In this document: one piece after another, positions 12,389 through 25,470 of the stretch
Layout of the letters: the number at the start of each line of letters is the position of its first letter
Numbering within the stretch: the stretch's first letter is position 1
Assembly (NCBI GenBank): GCA_964007475.1
Contig: OZ023274.1
Coordinates: forward strand, 26,813,090 to 26,877,089
Direction: 5' to 3'
Origin: Hybos culiciformis
Lineage: Eukaryota; Arthropoda; Insecta; Diptera; Hybotidae
DNA length: 64,000 nt
Notes under the pieces: model-generated
Told to the model about the DNA's origin: nothing
What the model saw: the letters and a program-made list of their open reading frames with translations, nothing else
The model's database searches: none
Program-made: the position numbers and the translations under genes

Positions 12389-13228
12389 CTGAAAAAAACA
12401 AGAAATTTTTATTAGATGGGGAACATTTTTGTTTCAATCCACAGATTAAACATACCTATATAATATAATTTCTGTTAATTTGATTGTAATTTTTATTTTT
12501 TATTTTATTATTACTTTTGGAAAAGAAATTTTATGGATATTTGGACACAATAAAATTCATTTAAAATTAAATCTTAAGTAATCCGATCACAGACAGGGTC
12601 ATTGTACGTGCTTTGTTTTTTTTTTTCTATTATTATTTGGATTTTTTTTTTTTTTGAAGAAGAAGAAAATTTTGAATTTGTAATACAAGAAGAATATATT
12701 TGAGTTCAAAAATCAATTTCTGTGTAATAAATTTTATTTGATTAAAAAGATATTTCAACGAATCAATTTTTACATGGCACGCTGTGAGCTATCATTATGC
12801 ACTTTGCATTTCCCATACTGGCTTTTATACTTAAAGTGCGTCCAACGTCGTTGCATGCGAATAATGTTTGTTACGAATTAAAGCGTTTTTATAGCGGGTT
12901 TGTTGGTATACGAATGATGGTGTTTACCACATGCAAGAAGGAATATCGGACTTAAAATAAAGATTTAAACTGATAAAAAAAAAGCAATTCTTTTTGTTGC
13001 GCTGAAACAAAGTTTTAAAAATTAAATATTTATACGCCATTTCTACTATAAAAATGGCTCGCTGAGTGTTTCAGTTTTTAATGCTGTTCCAATTTTTGTG
13101 ATAACAGTGGTTTAAAAATAATTCAGACCAAATTGTAGCAGCGTTTTAGGTTAAAGCACAAATTTTTACGAATTAATTTTTGACTTTTATCATATTTATC
13201 GCCAAAAATTTATTTAAAACAATAATCT
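12389..13228. other. AT-rich interval, no gene recognised
   Basis: Nothing codes here. A short phrase at about 12790..12830 (CATTATGCACTTTGCATT..CCATACTGGC) faintly resembles the GC-rich core shared by the elements at 11493 and 51966. Confidence 0.5.
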
Positions 13229-13439
13229 CTTGTAACCAGGCCCGGGTCAAGCTGATTCGGCGCCCTGTGCTAATTTTGAAAATTAACTAACGCGTTTTTT
13301 TTTACGAAGTATCCCCAGTAGGCCAGTCCTCAAAAAAATATACATTTACCAAAAAAATATTTACATTTTTTAGTTCATTAAATTTATACAAAAAATTATT
13401 TACATATTTATACAAATCAAATCTCCATAAACAGCAACT

Positions 13440-13655
13440 TTAAACAAATCGAACTTTTCTTGCTTTTAATTTTGCAAACTCTTCAATAATGTCATCGTAC
13501 TCTAACGCTTCGACTAATTCCTTTTCTATCGATTGAGTTGACAAATCCACCAATCTATCTTGTGTCATAGTCGTTCGCAAGTAAGTTTTGATGAGTTTCA
13601 ATTTTGATACACTGCGTATACCGGAAGCTACTGTTACAGGCAGAGTAATTATAAG
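13440..13655 (-). pseudogene. hAT transposase, C-terminal fragment
   Basis: A minus-strand frame of about 70 codons reads LPVTVASGIRSVSKLKLIK, then TYLRTTMTQDRL, then DDIIEEFAKLKARK and a stop. This is the C-terminal dimerisation region of hAT transposases of the zinc-finger-MYM/THAP-like group. The catalytic domain and DNA-binding zinc finger are absent, so it cannot transpose itself. It lies inside the 13237..14055 element, with its stop about 200 bp from the left end. Confidence 0.8.
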
Positions 13656-13958
13656 ATTTATAAGATCGTTTATTTATAAGATGGTTATCATAAAGAGCAA
13701 TAAGAGTGTTTTATATACTATCAACCCAAAAAAACTTACAATGCCAACAAAATTATGTATTATGCAATAATTTATTGTATATTTTATGTATATTATGTTG
13801 ATTTTATTCTACGCTGAATTTTTATTTGCACATTAGGCGCTCATGGTATACAAAAAAAAATTATATACTGTGTTGATTTTTTCAGGTTAGAGTTTTATGC
13901 ACAGTAGCACAGTAGCCAATTTCGAATGCATTTGCATGTTCTTCACTACAAATCGATT

Positions 13959-14018
13959 GGCGCCCTATTCGTTAGGCGCCCTATTCGTTAGGCGCCCTAT
14001 TCGTTAGGCGCCCTGTGC
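13959..14018 (+). repeat. Three 16-bp tandem units near the hAT right end
   Basis: GGCGCCCTATTCGTTA is present three times in perfect tandem (13959..14006), followed by a partial fourth copy, GGCGCCCTGTGC. GGCGCCCTGTGC also occurs near the left end (about 13259), so the array probably grew from the element's own subterminal sequence. Confidence 0.9.
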
Positions 14019-14063
14019 AAGTGCACATCATGCACATATAGCTGGACCGGCCCTGCTTGTAAC

Positions 14064-15497
14064 ATTATTGAAAACTATCTTCCTTGCCTAAACTATTTGA
14101 GTCAATTATTTCTGACAACCTTCAATTTTTCATCAAGCCTATTATTTCTGATAGACAACATGGTTTCGTTCGTGGGAAGTCAACTACCACTAACCTTTTA
14201 GACTTTACGTCTTTTTGTAATAGTAAATTTCTTTCCGGAAATTATGTCGACTGTATTTTCACAGATTTTTCGAAAGCCTTTGACAAATTATGCCACAAAA
14301 CCCTAATTTGTAAATTGGACAAAATGGGTTTTCATTCAGCTTTTGTTAATTGGATTTATGATTACTTATCTAATCGTTATTATCAGGTTTCTTTTAATAA
14401 CTTCTTATCAGCACCGTTTTTGGTGAATTGTGGTGTCCCACAAGGTAGCCATCTTGGTCCTATTTTCTTTATTTTATTTATAAATGATCTTCCAAATATA
14501 CTAAAGTCATCCGAAGTTCTTATTTACGCAGATGATGCCAAAATTTTCAAGTCCATATCTTGTTATTCTGATTGCATTGACTTGCAAAATGATGTTGAAT
14601 CATTTAGCAATTGGTGTACCTCAAACAATCTTCATTTAAACGTTAATAAGTGTCACTCAATGTCATTCTTTAGAAAGAAAAACATTTTTGATTTTCAATA
14701 CAGTGTTGGATCTTCTTCTTTAACAAGAGAAGTAGAGACCACTGATCTCGGAGTTTTGTTGGATGAAAAGTTGAATTTTGTTAAACATATCGATTTTGTT
14801 ACAAGTAAGGCTCTGCGTGTTCTTGGTTTTATCAAGAGGCAATCTAAACAATTCAATGATCCATATGTTATGAAACTTTTATATTCTTCTTTTGTTCGAC
14901 CCACTTTGGAATATTCTTGCCAAGTCTGGAATCCATTCTACGCAGTTCATATCTCTAGATTGGAATCGGTTCAAAAAAATTTCCTTCGTTTCGCTTTAAG
15001 GCGACTCAATTGGCAGGATAATTTAAATTTACCTCCATACACTGACAGACTTCAACTTCTAAATCTCCCAAGTCTGGAGAATAGAAGAGCTTATTTGTCG
15101 TTCAGCTTTATCCATAAAGTCATCGAAGGAAAAACGACAAGTAGCTGTTTAATGTCTAATTTATTTTTCAATGTGCCCTCAAGAAGTCTTAGAAATTTTG
15201 ATGTCATTAGTATTCAATTTTCCAGAACCAATTATGGTCAATATAGCCCACTTAACTCCCTATTCAAAATTTATAACCGATATCATTTCCTTCTTCAGTT
15301 ATACGTTTTCGAAAGTCCTTCTTTTAAAAGTAAATTTTATCATAATTTTTTAATTAATTCGAACTAAGTGATACATTATTTAATAGTAAACACTGCTGCT
15401 TTGTATATATTCTTACTTCCATTATTAAATTGATTGTATATATATTTAGTTTTATTATAATTAAGTTGTATTGCTCGCTTGTATTAAGCATTTGAAA

Positions 15498-15528
<31 letters not shown>

Positions 15529-15530
15529 AA
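14064..15530 (+). mobile_element. 5'-truncated non-LTR retrotransposon (LINE)
   Basis: The body encodes a reverse transcriptase (14084..15367), followed by about 130 bp of 3' UTR and a simple-repeat tail of about eight AAAT units (15496..15530), a typical LINE 3' end. The 5' part, including the endonuclease, is missing. The 5' edge is uncertain: the preceding bases ATTGAAAACTAT could encode the IENY phrase that often precedes the RT domain, in which case the hAT element at 13237..14055 may have inserted in or next to the LINE. Confidence 0.85.
14084..15367 (+). CDS. LINE reverse transcriptase, partial
   Basis: This is the C-terminal 427 codons or so of a LINE pol protein. The frame enters in the RT domain without a true start (TTG is the first in-frame start-like codon). 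Visible motifs in order: HGFVRGKSTTTNLLDF near residue 27, FTDFSKAFD near 60, VPQGSHLGPIFFILFINDLP near 118, and the catalytic box YADDAKIF at residues 148..155. After it comes the long C-terminal region of CR1/Jockey-type elements, with TNYGQYSPLNSLFKIYNRY near the end. The whole frame is open with no internal stop, so the insertion is not very old, but it lacks the endonuclease and could not move itself. The exact clade is not determined. Confidence 0.9.
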   Translation: MPKLFESIISDNLQFFIKPIISDRQHGFVRGKSTTTNLLDFTSFCNSKFLSGNYVDCIFTDFSKAFDKLCHKTLICKLDKMGFHSAFVNWIYDYLSNRYYQVSFNNFLSAPFLVNCGVPQGSHLGPIFFILFINDLPNILKSSEVLIYADDAKIFKSISCYSDCIDLQNDVESFSNWCTSNNLHLNVNKCHSMSFFRKKNIFDFQYSVGSSSLTREVETTDLGVLLDEKLNFVKHIDFVTSKALRVLGFIKRQSKQFNDPYVMKLLYSSFVRPTLEYSCQVWNPFYAVHISRLESVQKNFLRFALRRLNWQDNLNLPPYTDRLQLLNLPSLENRRAYLSFSFIHKVIEGKTTSSCLMSNLFFNVPSRSLRNFDVISIQFSRTNYGQYSPLNSLFKIYNRYHFLLQLYVFESPSFKSKFYHNFLINSN

Positions 15531-16037
15531 GTAAATGTAAATACTTTATACATATGTGCCTTTTTGTTATGAGTTATTTACTTCAGCTGTGGAAGTGTTT
15601 CTTACAAAAGTTTGAAGAAGAAGTATACTAAATCTTATATGAGGATGTGAAGTCTATATTCTTTGAAATTTTATTCTGAAATGAAATTTTTAATATAAGC
15701 GCCTTCATCATGATTAACTTAAACTTTAACAAAATATAAAAAAACATTTAAGCTATGAAATGAATAAAAATTTGGCTTTATGATGTGAAGAAAATTTAAT
15801 TGACGTCCTTAAGCAAATATTATCATTTATTTACAAGGACAGTGCGTATGATAATATTAAATTTACATTTTAAGAAAGCTTTCTTCGTTCTATCAAAATT
15901 GGAAAATTTTTAAAAATTTGATAAAAATATTTCCAATTGAATATTTATTTTTATCGAATTTATTGTATCGAATTAAAATTCATTATTTCAAATAAAAATT
16001 CTATGACCAAATTCTATAACTAAGTTGTTCAAAAAAA
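15531..16037. other. AT-rich interval, nothing recognised
   Basis: No coding or repeat structure could be supported between the LINE tail and the next inverted-repeat element. Confidence 0.5.
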
Positions 16038-16363
16038 TGTTGCTCGAATAACATTTCTTCAACGACATATCGTCTGCTGAGAAATGAAACAACATATGAT
16101 ATTTAAACGTCATTATTAGATAATAACACCATTCGATTCCTCGTACTCGATTTTATAAGTACAACTATTTTGCAATATTCTTAATGTTGATTAAATTGTG
16201 TTTTTTAGATCAAAATTTTATGTTACTAGATATTTTTCCATACTTTTTTTTTAATTTTCGAATCTTTAAACTCAAATTACTCGAAACTATACTTTTCATT
16301 ATACATTGTTTCATTTCTCAGCAGACGATATAATGTCGCTTAAAAAATATTGTTGGAGGAACA
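16038..16363. mobile_element. Small inverted-repeat element (MITE-like)
   Basis: The two ends form arms of about 55 bp: ATCGTCTGCTGAGAAATGAA at about 16069..16088 is reverse-complemented at about 16311..16330, and the outer parts TGTTGCTCGAA and TTGGAGGAACA also pair imperfectly. The interior is AT-rich and non-coding. No target duplication was resolved. Confidence 0.6.
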
Positions 16364-17189
16364 TGTGCACAAATTCTACTAAAGAACAAGATTCCACCAA
16401 TATTATGGCTCGATGCAGGGACTACATATACAAAGAATATCAATAACATTATAATTTTTTGTGTAATATTCTTATGAAAATAAAAACTTAAATTTAAATT
16501 TGGGTCGTTGTCGTCGGCGGAAAGCTTGATAAATTTTCTTTAAAAAAAATATAGAAAAATAAAAAAGATGAGAAAAATATTTATGTTGCCCATTACATAT
16601 ATTTAACCAAACATATTTATATATAATATAATACATACTTCTAATTTTATATAAAAAGTCAATTGTTTGTGGTTTTCTTTTGACAAAAATTATTTAAAAA
16701 ACTTAAAAGTTTCGTGATTGGAAATCACGATTTTTTTTCTGTATTTTCGTTAAATTTGAATGCGTTTTACTCTGTTAGTTGGGTGCATGATAAACATTTC
16801 CTGAGACACAAACGAAATGCAAACTGCAATAATAACTAAAAAAAAATTAAACAAAATTAGTTATTACTCTGCTAAATTTTATATTAAAATCTTCAAAAAT
16901 GAATGAAAGAAAAATAAAATCAAAGAAATCAACAAATCAAACTTCTTACTTTACTTTATGATGTTGAATTTATATAAATTTAGCAACTTTATTTGGTGAA
17001 AAAATTTTTCAAAAAACATTTTGAAAAATTAAAATTTTTTACTCATTATTTTATTGCAGCAGATCAAAATTCAAACAAGAATATAGTATTATTTTTATTG
17101 CCTTTCAAATGGTTATCAAACGCATTAAAAAGGCGATAAATAAATTAATATTGGAATTCTTTTAAAGCACAGAAATTGGACTACTTATT

Positions 17190-17590
17190 TTTTTCATTTT
17201 TATTGTCTGTCTATCTCTCCGCCATTAAAATACTAATAATAAATGAACTATTGATTTCAGTCTTTAACCTTATGGATGTCAAAACGTGCGTAATATCGTT
17301 CACTTCATTTTGTTGTGGGACAAGATAATATAACTTCTAGGTTGGCAGTTATGAGCCAAGGATCTAAATTATTTTCATGTAAAATCAATATGTTTTACTT
17401 TTTTTTAAAAAGTTTTAATGGATTCTAATGGAAATTAGTATATATAGACAGAAATCGATTAGAGGAACGTAAGAAATGTTCCGGCTCGAACTGTGTTCAA
17501 GGACTGTTGACTGATTTCGATGAAAATTAGTACATGGTGAGTAGAGCTTGATTGAAAGAACAGGGGGTTAAAAACGAATTTCAAAAATAA
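17190..17590 (+). repeat. Dispersed repeat family member (GTCTGTCTATC box)
   Basis: It contains TTGTCTGTCTATCTCTCCGC followed by TTAAAATAC and later ATTTCGATGAAAATTAGTAC. The same order of phrases recurs at about 23975, 27935 and 47580, and inverted at about 20690. The family is not identified. Confidence 0.45.
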
Positions 17591-20500
17591 ATTAGTTTTT
17601 ATTATTTTTTTCCCTTATTTAACAATGTCTTTATTATTGAAGGCCTATTTCACCCCAAAATATAGAAAATTCGGCTCACTCTTCGTAGAGCCAGTTCTAC
17701 AGTATTTATCTTCACATTTAAAACTTCTCTCGAGACTGTATTAGCTCTACAGTCATAACAAAACTTAAACAATTTTTCCAGTGGTAGGGATCTTAACTTA
17801 TTAATTTAGTTATAGTACTACCAAAATTGTTACCAAAAAAAAATTAAAATAGACACAACATTACTTCTTTCCATTAAAATTTTCGTGTTGCAATAATGAT
17901 AAAACATAAAAAAAAAAAACATAAATTGAAAACATAAAAATTGCATGACACCCTAAAGGTTATAAAAAAAGAAGAAGAATTTCGTTCGTTTCTTTTTTTT
18001 GCGCTGTTTTTTTTTTGTAAGTTTTACTCTTGAGGCAATTTAGTAAAATTACTTTTTAAAAAACGAAAAACAACTCTTGGAAGTGCAAAAGAGCATAATC
18101 CAAGGAAAATATTATTCTCATTCGGTTTAAGTTCATATAGTGTTTTTGTTTTTATTGTTGTTGTTGTCGTTCTAAAACAAAATAATACTAATAGCACAAA
18201 CAATTTACCTTAAGGACAACAAAATTGCAGAAAAAACAGCAAAAATAAAAAAAAATAAAAATTATTTCAGAGATTCATATTAAATTTTTATTTTATGTTT
18301 TTATTTTTTTTAGATATGCAAAAGATGTGAACCTAAAGTGCTTTCGAAATTTATCTCAAGTGTTTTTTTTATACGAATTTTCGTGAGGTGAAAAAAAAAA
18401 TTAACTTCATTTTTTTTGTCTTCTCAAAGAATATACCTAAATAATTCTCTTTTGCCCTATGTGGGCAGTGTGTTTAATCATTTTTCTGTATAATTTATAG
18501 GAGAGAAAAAAAAAAAACTTTAATCAACTCGATGTTTTATTTTGTCATGTTAAAGTGGCTCTTTTGCACCGTCGTCATCAGGGCCAATACACAGTGGTAA
18601 AAATTCAACGAATCATACTTACACTGAAAAAGAAAATTGCTTAATGTGTATAAAACAGGACAAATTGAACTAGTGGATATATTAAGATTACCTATTTGTG
18701 ATAGCTGGGTATTATTACTTTTTAACAGAATCTGTTTATAATATATATTTGCAATAATTTCAGAAATTAATTTATTTATAGAAAAATATTATTTTATAAT
18801 TTACTATTGATTAGAAAAAACCGTCTAAGAGTCGAAGTATATTTTTATGTAAAATTTAAAAAATTATAAATTTTTTTGAAAGTTTTCATAGATTCCAATA
18901 AAAATTACTGTTTGTGAATTCGGACCGTAGGCTGAATGAAAATTGAATATGAAAATTAATTAGTGTTATAATAAATCTAACAAAGTACTGATCTATTTAT
19001 ATTATTTCTTTTTTTTTTTTCAAGTTCAATATGGAAAATTTGAAATATAAAAACAGCGGTGGAAAAAGAAAAAAAAAAACACGGAAAAACTACCAACTCA
19101 AGGAAAACCATTAATTTTATTATTTTTTTATTTTTTCCATTGACATTTTTTGGCGGAAAGGATCTTTTTTTTTTTTTTTAAATAAAAATCTTAAAATAAT
19201 AATTTGACTTTTTTTGTCTGCTTTTTTTTAAATATTTCTTCTTTTTTTTTTTTTGGGATAAAAACACCCAAGTGTTATCTATCTGTTGTCCCGATTTTTT
19301 TTGTTTGTTTTCTCAAGGAAAACCATTTTCACACATTTAAGTATTTTTTTTTGTTATTTTTCGAAAAGACAAAAAATAACAAAAAAAAAAATTAAATGTC
19401 AACTGCTTAAATTAATTTTCAATAATATTCTTATTTGTTTTTGTTTTTTTTTTTTAAATAAATAATTAAGGATAGTTGGTAGCCTTCAGAACAAAATGTT
19501 ATGTCTCATTTATTAAATTTCAGATTTTTTTTTTGTTTTTCTTCAGCTTGGTTTGAATTTTTATTCTATTCGTAGTCTAGAACGATCATTATCCATTGAT
19601 AATATTCGTTTTAAAAAAAAAAATTAAGTCTTGCTTTCTATTCAAAATTTCCTCACAAAAACTAAAAAAATATGAACTAGCAGATTCTGGACAAACGCTC
19701 ATATAATGTTCGAGAAAATTGGGAAAATGTTGTTACTTTACTACATAATACAATAATTTTAGCGTTATGCGAGGCTCAGGACATTATTTTAAATAACACT
19801 TTGGAGAAAATAATAGGCTCTAGTGGTATTTCTCAACATCATCATAATTTTGGAAGTATAACATCAATGAAGAACAAATTAATTGGAACAAGTTATAAAG
19901 GAATTTCAAGACACCTGAACTTTTCTATTATGATTTAAAATAGTAGAAAATAACGCTCAAGTTAAAATTCCATGGCCTTATTGTACTTATTGAACAGAAT
20001 TGATTATTGAATCTGTATGCAGGAGTAGGGGAATAACACAAAATTTTATATTCAAATGGAGGGACATACAAAACACTCGTATTTCCGTTTCAAGAAAAAA
20101 AAAAAATTATTATAAATCGAAATATCCAACACGAAAAAATAAAAAAAATAAAACAAAATTGAATATTTATAGCACAGCCATCATAGCGTATATATGTATA
20201 TTGAAAATCAAATTTCAAATTTCTAGTGAAATTGAAATAAAACGTGCAATGCATACAAAATTTACGATACTTTATTTAATTTCGTTGTTTAAATGAAATC
20301 ATAATTTAATTCCATTAAAATACATAAAATGCATAAAATAAAAGATATTATGTTGAGAGGGAGAGATTTCTAAATAGAAAATAACCAATTTTATTTATTT
20401 TCTAAATATAAATTACTTAAATATATAAATTTAACGTAAGGAGGATGAAATAGTACTCCAAAACAAATTTAATTATAAGTAATTAATATACCATTTTAAG

Positions 20501-20689
20501 TATGAACTCCAGGAAAACCCCTTTAGCAACAGTTCATCCTTAATAACTTAAATTTAGATACATAAACTCTTAATTAATAAATTTTTTAACTCAGTTCAAA
20601 TCTTTCCAATCAATCTAGGACTAACTATTTGCTAAGGTTCTTCTAATCTACATCTATCTACCGGGCATATTCTAATTTTCATCTGAAAT

Positions 20690-20800
20690 TATTAGATCCA
20701 ATTTTTGGGTTCGTAGAATCTTATTTTTTAGATTCTTAAATTATAAGAATTTAAGTTGAAGACGAACTGATGGACGAACAAACGGACATTTAATGAAACA
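20690..20800 (-). repeat. Dispersed repeat family member, inverted
   Basis: Read on the minus strand it gives TGTCCGTTTGTTCGTCCATC, then CTTATAATTTAAGAATC, the same layout as the other members. Confidence 0.4.
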
Positions 20801-21545
20801 TGTAGTCTGTTTTTTTTTTCAGTTTGAATGTAAAATGGACTAAAAACCATCTGACATAATTCATATTTTATTTTTTTTTTAATTAAAAAACTTTTATAAA
20901 TATCACATTCTTGCGATTATTAACAAAATATTTATTTTTCATGCTTCCATTAATCCTTCCTTTGAAGACTTTTTAATTTAATAAAAATAAAAGATAAATA
21001 TACATAATAATGCTTTCAACTTATGCCCCAGGCGTTGTCAAAGTGTTAATATCTTGTTGAATCCCAAGTAGGTAAATGTATTTATCCCTGAAGCTAACGA
21101 GCCAAAAAGATTACGAACAAGCATTTCAGAATTAGTTGATTTGAGATTTTAGATCGCAACCCGAGCTCCGACAAAAAAAGAAAATCAAAACCCTGATTTG
21201 AACATAAGAAAAAAAAAACAAAATCTAATGGCCACTGTGTTACGTCGTCCGTTCGCACAACGCGATCCACTCCCCAAAACAATATTGTTAATCCAAATTT
21301 ATAATTTCGAATATTATGTGTTGAAAAAGAAAAACTTACGGATCATTAAAAAAGAATAACTAAAATTATTATTCAATGTTTTTTTTATTATTTAAAAATG
21401 AAAAAAAAAGAAAAAAAATTTATACATTTTAATATGATTATTATTATTGCAAAGAAATAACCATTAAATCAATTTCCCATAATCTTCACATTATATGTAC
21501 ATATAAAGAGTAGTGGTGTCTATCAGAAAAGTACTTAATAAATGC

Positions 21546-21566
21546 CATCATCATCATCATCATCAC
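21546..21566 (+). repeat. ATC microsatellite
   Basis: About seven CAT units in tandem. Confidence 0.9.
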
Positions 21567-23959
21567 AACCTGTTAACTAAATATAACGATTTTGTAATAA
21601 TGTGTGTCTGCTGTGTATCTTAACAACATTTAAGGTTCTCATGAAAAAACACTGTGCTGAAGCAATACCTATATAAAATAAAGCTGTGTAGTGAAAAAAA
21701 GTAAATATTACTCTTAGGAATAAAAATCGTAACAAAGCAAAGCAAGTAAAGTAGGATTAAAACCTAAAAAAAAATAATAATTTAATTATTTAAAGCAATT
21801 TATATTATTAATATTTATTTTTATGAAAAAAACCGGATGGAATGAAATAAAAATGAAAATACCATTTTATTTTTCATATATACCTAGGATTCTTTATTTT
21901 GGATTTAATCAAATTCAATCCGCTTTAGTTATTTTGAAAAAAGGGCGTTTTTCTGCGGTTGGATTTGGATTGAATTTATTCGTTTATATGTGCAATATTT
22001 TTGTTTTAGCTTTTATCCTTTTTTTTTTAATTTTTTGTTTTTTATGTTTTATTTCACGGCTTGATAGTTATATTGGTGTTGGCTAAAGCATAACAACATA
22101 AAACGAAAAATAGTTTTTTTTGTAATGCGACTGACATAATTCACAACATAGATCTTATTTTGTGTGCGCGCCTGTAACTTTCAAAACTTAGTTGCATGTT
22201 TTTTTATTTTTCAAAAATTATAATTTTTACATCTATTTTTTTGGGTAAAGGTACATTATTTTTTTCGACAGAGCGTATTATTCATTGGACTTTCAAAATT
22301 GAAAGGTTACGATAAATATCTCTTTTGAATTTATTTTTCATTTTGACATTACATTTATCTTTTAATAACATTAAAGTATTAAAGTTAATTTAGAAAATTT
22401 TATTCAAATGAGAAGGTAAGTGCCTATATTAGTACACAGTCAAATGAAATTCGATCAAAATAATGTGCCCAATCCCAAAATAGATTGGTGAGAGTAGAAT
22501 CATTTTGAAAATTATATACAATTTAGTGCATAATGAATGTGGAGTACAACGCATAAGTCATTTCTATGCAATATGCACATATGCACATACATGATGATAC
22601 AATAAATCTGATTATTCTTATATTAAATACATTATCTCTACATATATTTAAATTTAGTATATTTCTTATTATTATTTGAATTTTTTAATTTTTAGGAATT
22701 TTATTGTAACGGTGACCATATTTACAAAAAAAGAAATAAAAATAAAGAAGATTAATATATATAAAAAACATGTACTTAGTATTCAGACAACCTTTTTTTA
22801 AATCCTCTTGAGTCTAAAGGGTATTCGCTTTTATATCATAAGAGTTTTTGTAAACATGAGCCAAATAAGGTTTCGTCGGGATAAATATTTTGGTTTATTT
22901 TTCCAAAAAAAATTTTTAATTTTTCTAATTTTTTTTACTAATAAACATAATTTGGTCACACTATCTATGATTTATTTAATCATTATAACATACATTTTTT
23001 TTTTGAATTAACAATTCATATTTAACTAAAAATGTGTAAACTGAATAAATCTTTCAGATTCTTTATGTTTAAAAAAATGCATGTTATTTTTTTTGCAAAA
23101 TATGCATAAATTTGATCTTAAACATTTCCAAAAAGAACATCAATTTGAAATTAAAAATAATTGTAAATAATATTCTAATTTGCCGTACATAATACATAAT
23201 GTTTATATGCGTTGTATACTTATAATATTATCAACATATTTATACACTTAATAATATTAAAAAAAGAAAAAACATAAATATCATTAAATTGCAGAATTTA
23301 TAATTTTTTTTTTGTGTGATTTGTATAAAATCTTAATATGACGCATTACTTTTTTTTATATATAAATATAGGTATACACACATAATACATATTTTATTAA
23401 ATAGGTATACAAATAAATTTTATTAATATAATTAAGAAAATATATTATAAAATTATTTAGGTTGTCGCATTGCAGGCTGCTGGCTTCAAAAATTTTATTG
23501 CTGAATGCCTCTTTGAATTTTATAGCGAAATTTAGTTTGATTCTCTAGCAACAGTTCTATAAATTTTTTTAAGCCATTTTCTTTCTTTTTTGGTCAAAGT
23601 TCGTATACAAGTTATAAATTTTTTTACTGATTTTTTAATTTATTTTTTTTTTTAATATTTGGAAAATCTTAATATACTTTTATACGAGCCCACTCTGTAC
23701 GGTGTATATTGATTTAAAAAAATGCTAGTTAAAAATTCTGGTGGGTTTAATAAAAATTTTTTTTTTTAATTTATATCAAAACGTCAATAATTCTATAAAA
23801 AAATAAAAAAATAAAACGTGAAAGAATGACACTTCAGACATTAAATATTTATGTTAAACTAGTCGATTACCCGTTTATATATTGTTGAACTAAAATTGTA
23901 TTCAGAGCCTTTAAAATCTATTTGTTGGCTCAGTTCCAAATGTTTCCCATTAAAAGTAA

Positions 23960-24240
23960 AAAAAAAGACTCCATTGAAACTCTGTCTGTCCATCTATTCG
24001 TCTACTAAAATGCTTATAACTTAAAATAGAGATCTGCTGAATCTGGACTCCAGAACTAGTAGCTGTCAACAGGCAAAGAGCCGAAATTTTTTTTTTTAAA
24101 TAATTTAATTTCTTTTTTTTAATGCTGATGAAAATTATTCTGTGGGTAGATAGAATGATGTCTATAAATGAAAAGAAATAGATATTCCTGATGGATTCTA
24201 GAATTTCAACAAATTTCAAAATAGATTTTCATGAAAATTA
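23960..24240 (+). repeat. Dispersed repeat family member
   Basis: CTGTCTGTCCATCTATTCGTC is followed by TAAAATGCTTATAACTT and, about 200 bp on, by a GATTTTCATGAAAATTA phrase, as in the other members. Confidence 0.45.
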
Positions 24241-25230
24241 ACTCTATTAGATTGAACCAACCTTAAAAATTTATTTTTTGAGAACTTTAAATTAAAAATG
24301 TGAATATTTGAGGCCTGCGTCGTGTATCTTAAGTCGTTTAAGTAAGTCAACTATATTTTCGAATGAGGAGGTCTCAAAAGAATTTTTTGAACAACAAGGA
24401 AATAAAATTAGAAAATATTACCAAAATTTTAATTTCAAAGAGATTTTCCATAGTTTTTTACAGATTTTTTATTTTTTGATAAAAATGTTTACACTAAAAT
24501 CTGGTTTCAACTGATTAATTTAGTATTTTTGTTTAAATTGTGGGCGGAAATTGTTACAAAGGTTTTCGCTTTTAGTCCTAATTTATTTTTTTTATTTCGG
24601 TATGGAAAACTTTATGGTGCGCAAACCTTTTTTCCACTTGGATTTTGGACAATTTTTTCTTCTAAAAAAAAAGCATTTAAGTACACACATTGATTTGAAC
24701 ACCTTAATTTTTAATTTTTATTTTATATTCTGTTTTCATTCAAAAATAATGGAGAGAGTTAAAAATTTTATTCAACAATAATAATGAATTGTATACAGAT
24801 AATATGTATATTTTTTGAATACATAAATTTAAAATAAACAGTATATAATTACTCGATGATTTGTCGATAAATCTATATCTAAACATTCATATATACATGT
24901 ACACTTGCGAGCAAATAAATTTAATCCTAGTGGGTTTTTTTTTACATAAAATCATTGCTGATAAGTTTAATTCGCATATTTTAGTACAAAAACTTAATTT
25001 TTACAACACAGTACGAACGATTAACGAGGTTAAACATAACATTTAATGTAACACAACATAGCGCCAATCTTATTTATAGAAGCTTAATGTTAAAATGTAA
25101 ATGAATTATAGATTAGGTTAAGTTAGATTGTAACGAGTCCGAAATTCCCTTGCACGGTTGACACGTAGTACTATTCTATCGGAGGGCCTATTATTTCCCA
25201 TCGAGCCATCACACTCCGTTTACCTAGCTG

Positions 25231-25373
25231 GGCCCTTTGAATATGCCCTTTGCATATGGCCCTTTGAATATGGGCCCTTTCCATATGCCCCTTTGAATAT
25301 TGGCCCTTTCCATATGCCCTTTTCATATGGCCCTTTGAATATATCCTTTTGCATATGGGCCCTTTGCATATGC
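25231..25373 (+). repeat. Minisatellite of about ten 14-16 bp units
   Basis: Units follow the consensus CCCTTTGAATATGG, with variants GCATATG, CCATATG and TCATATG; the CATATG core is palindromic. Because the sequence is so regular, all frames stay open on both strands. These apparent peptides (periodic Pro-Phe-Glu-Tyr or Lys-Gly-His-Met) should not be read as proteins. Confidence 0.85.
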
Positions 25374-25375
25374 CA

Positions 25376-25470
25376 GTGGAAAGTGGCTGATTGTTCTTGT
25401 AGAAAGTGGAAAGTGGCTGATTGGTCTTGTTTAGACTTAGATTTAGACTTAGATATAGACTTAGATGAAT
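25376..25470 (+). repeat. 30-bp and 12-bp tandem repeats
   Basis: GTGGAAAGTGGCTGATTG plus 12 bases occurs twice (25376..25435), followed directly by three to four TTAGACTTAGAT units. It abuts the minisatellite at 25231..25373. Confidence 0.8.

Larger units (their letters stand above)
13237..14055 (-). mobile_element. hAT deletion derivative with exact target duplication
   Basis: The ends are CAGGCCCGGGTC (left) and, reverse strand, CAGGGCCGGTCC (right). An exact 8-bp duplication CTTGTAAC flanks it (13229..13236 and 14056..14063). At 819 bp it is too short for a full transposon but keeps the last part of a transposase frame on the minus strand. GGCGCC-containing segments occur near both ends. 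Confidence 0.9.
16364..24901. other. Long AT-rich interval without a supported gene
   Basis: This stretch has many A and T homopolymers. Its open frames are low-complexity and none shows a domain. It holds members of a dispersed repeat family (about 17190, 20690 and 23975) and an ATC microsatellite at 21546. It may be intron or intergenic; the sequence alone does not tell. Confidence 0.5.

Noticed and set aside
25231..25373. CRISPR-like repeat array
   Set aside because: Units are 14-16 bp with no unique spacers and the host is eukaryotic; it is a minisatellite.
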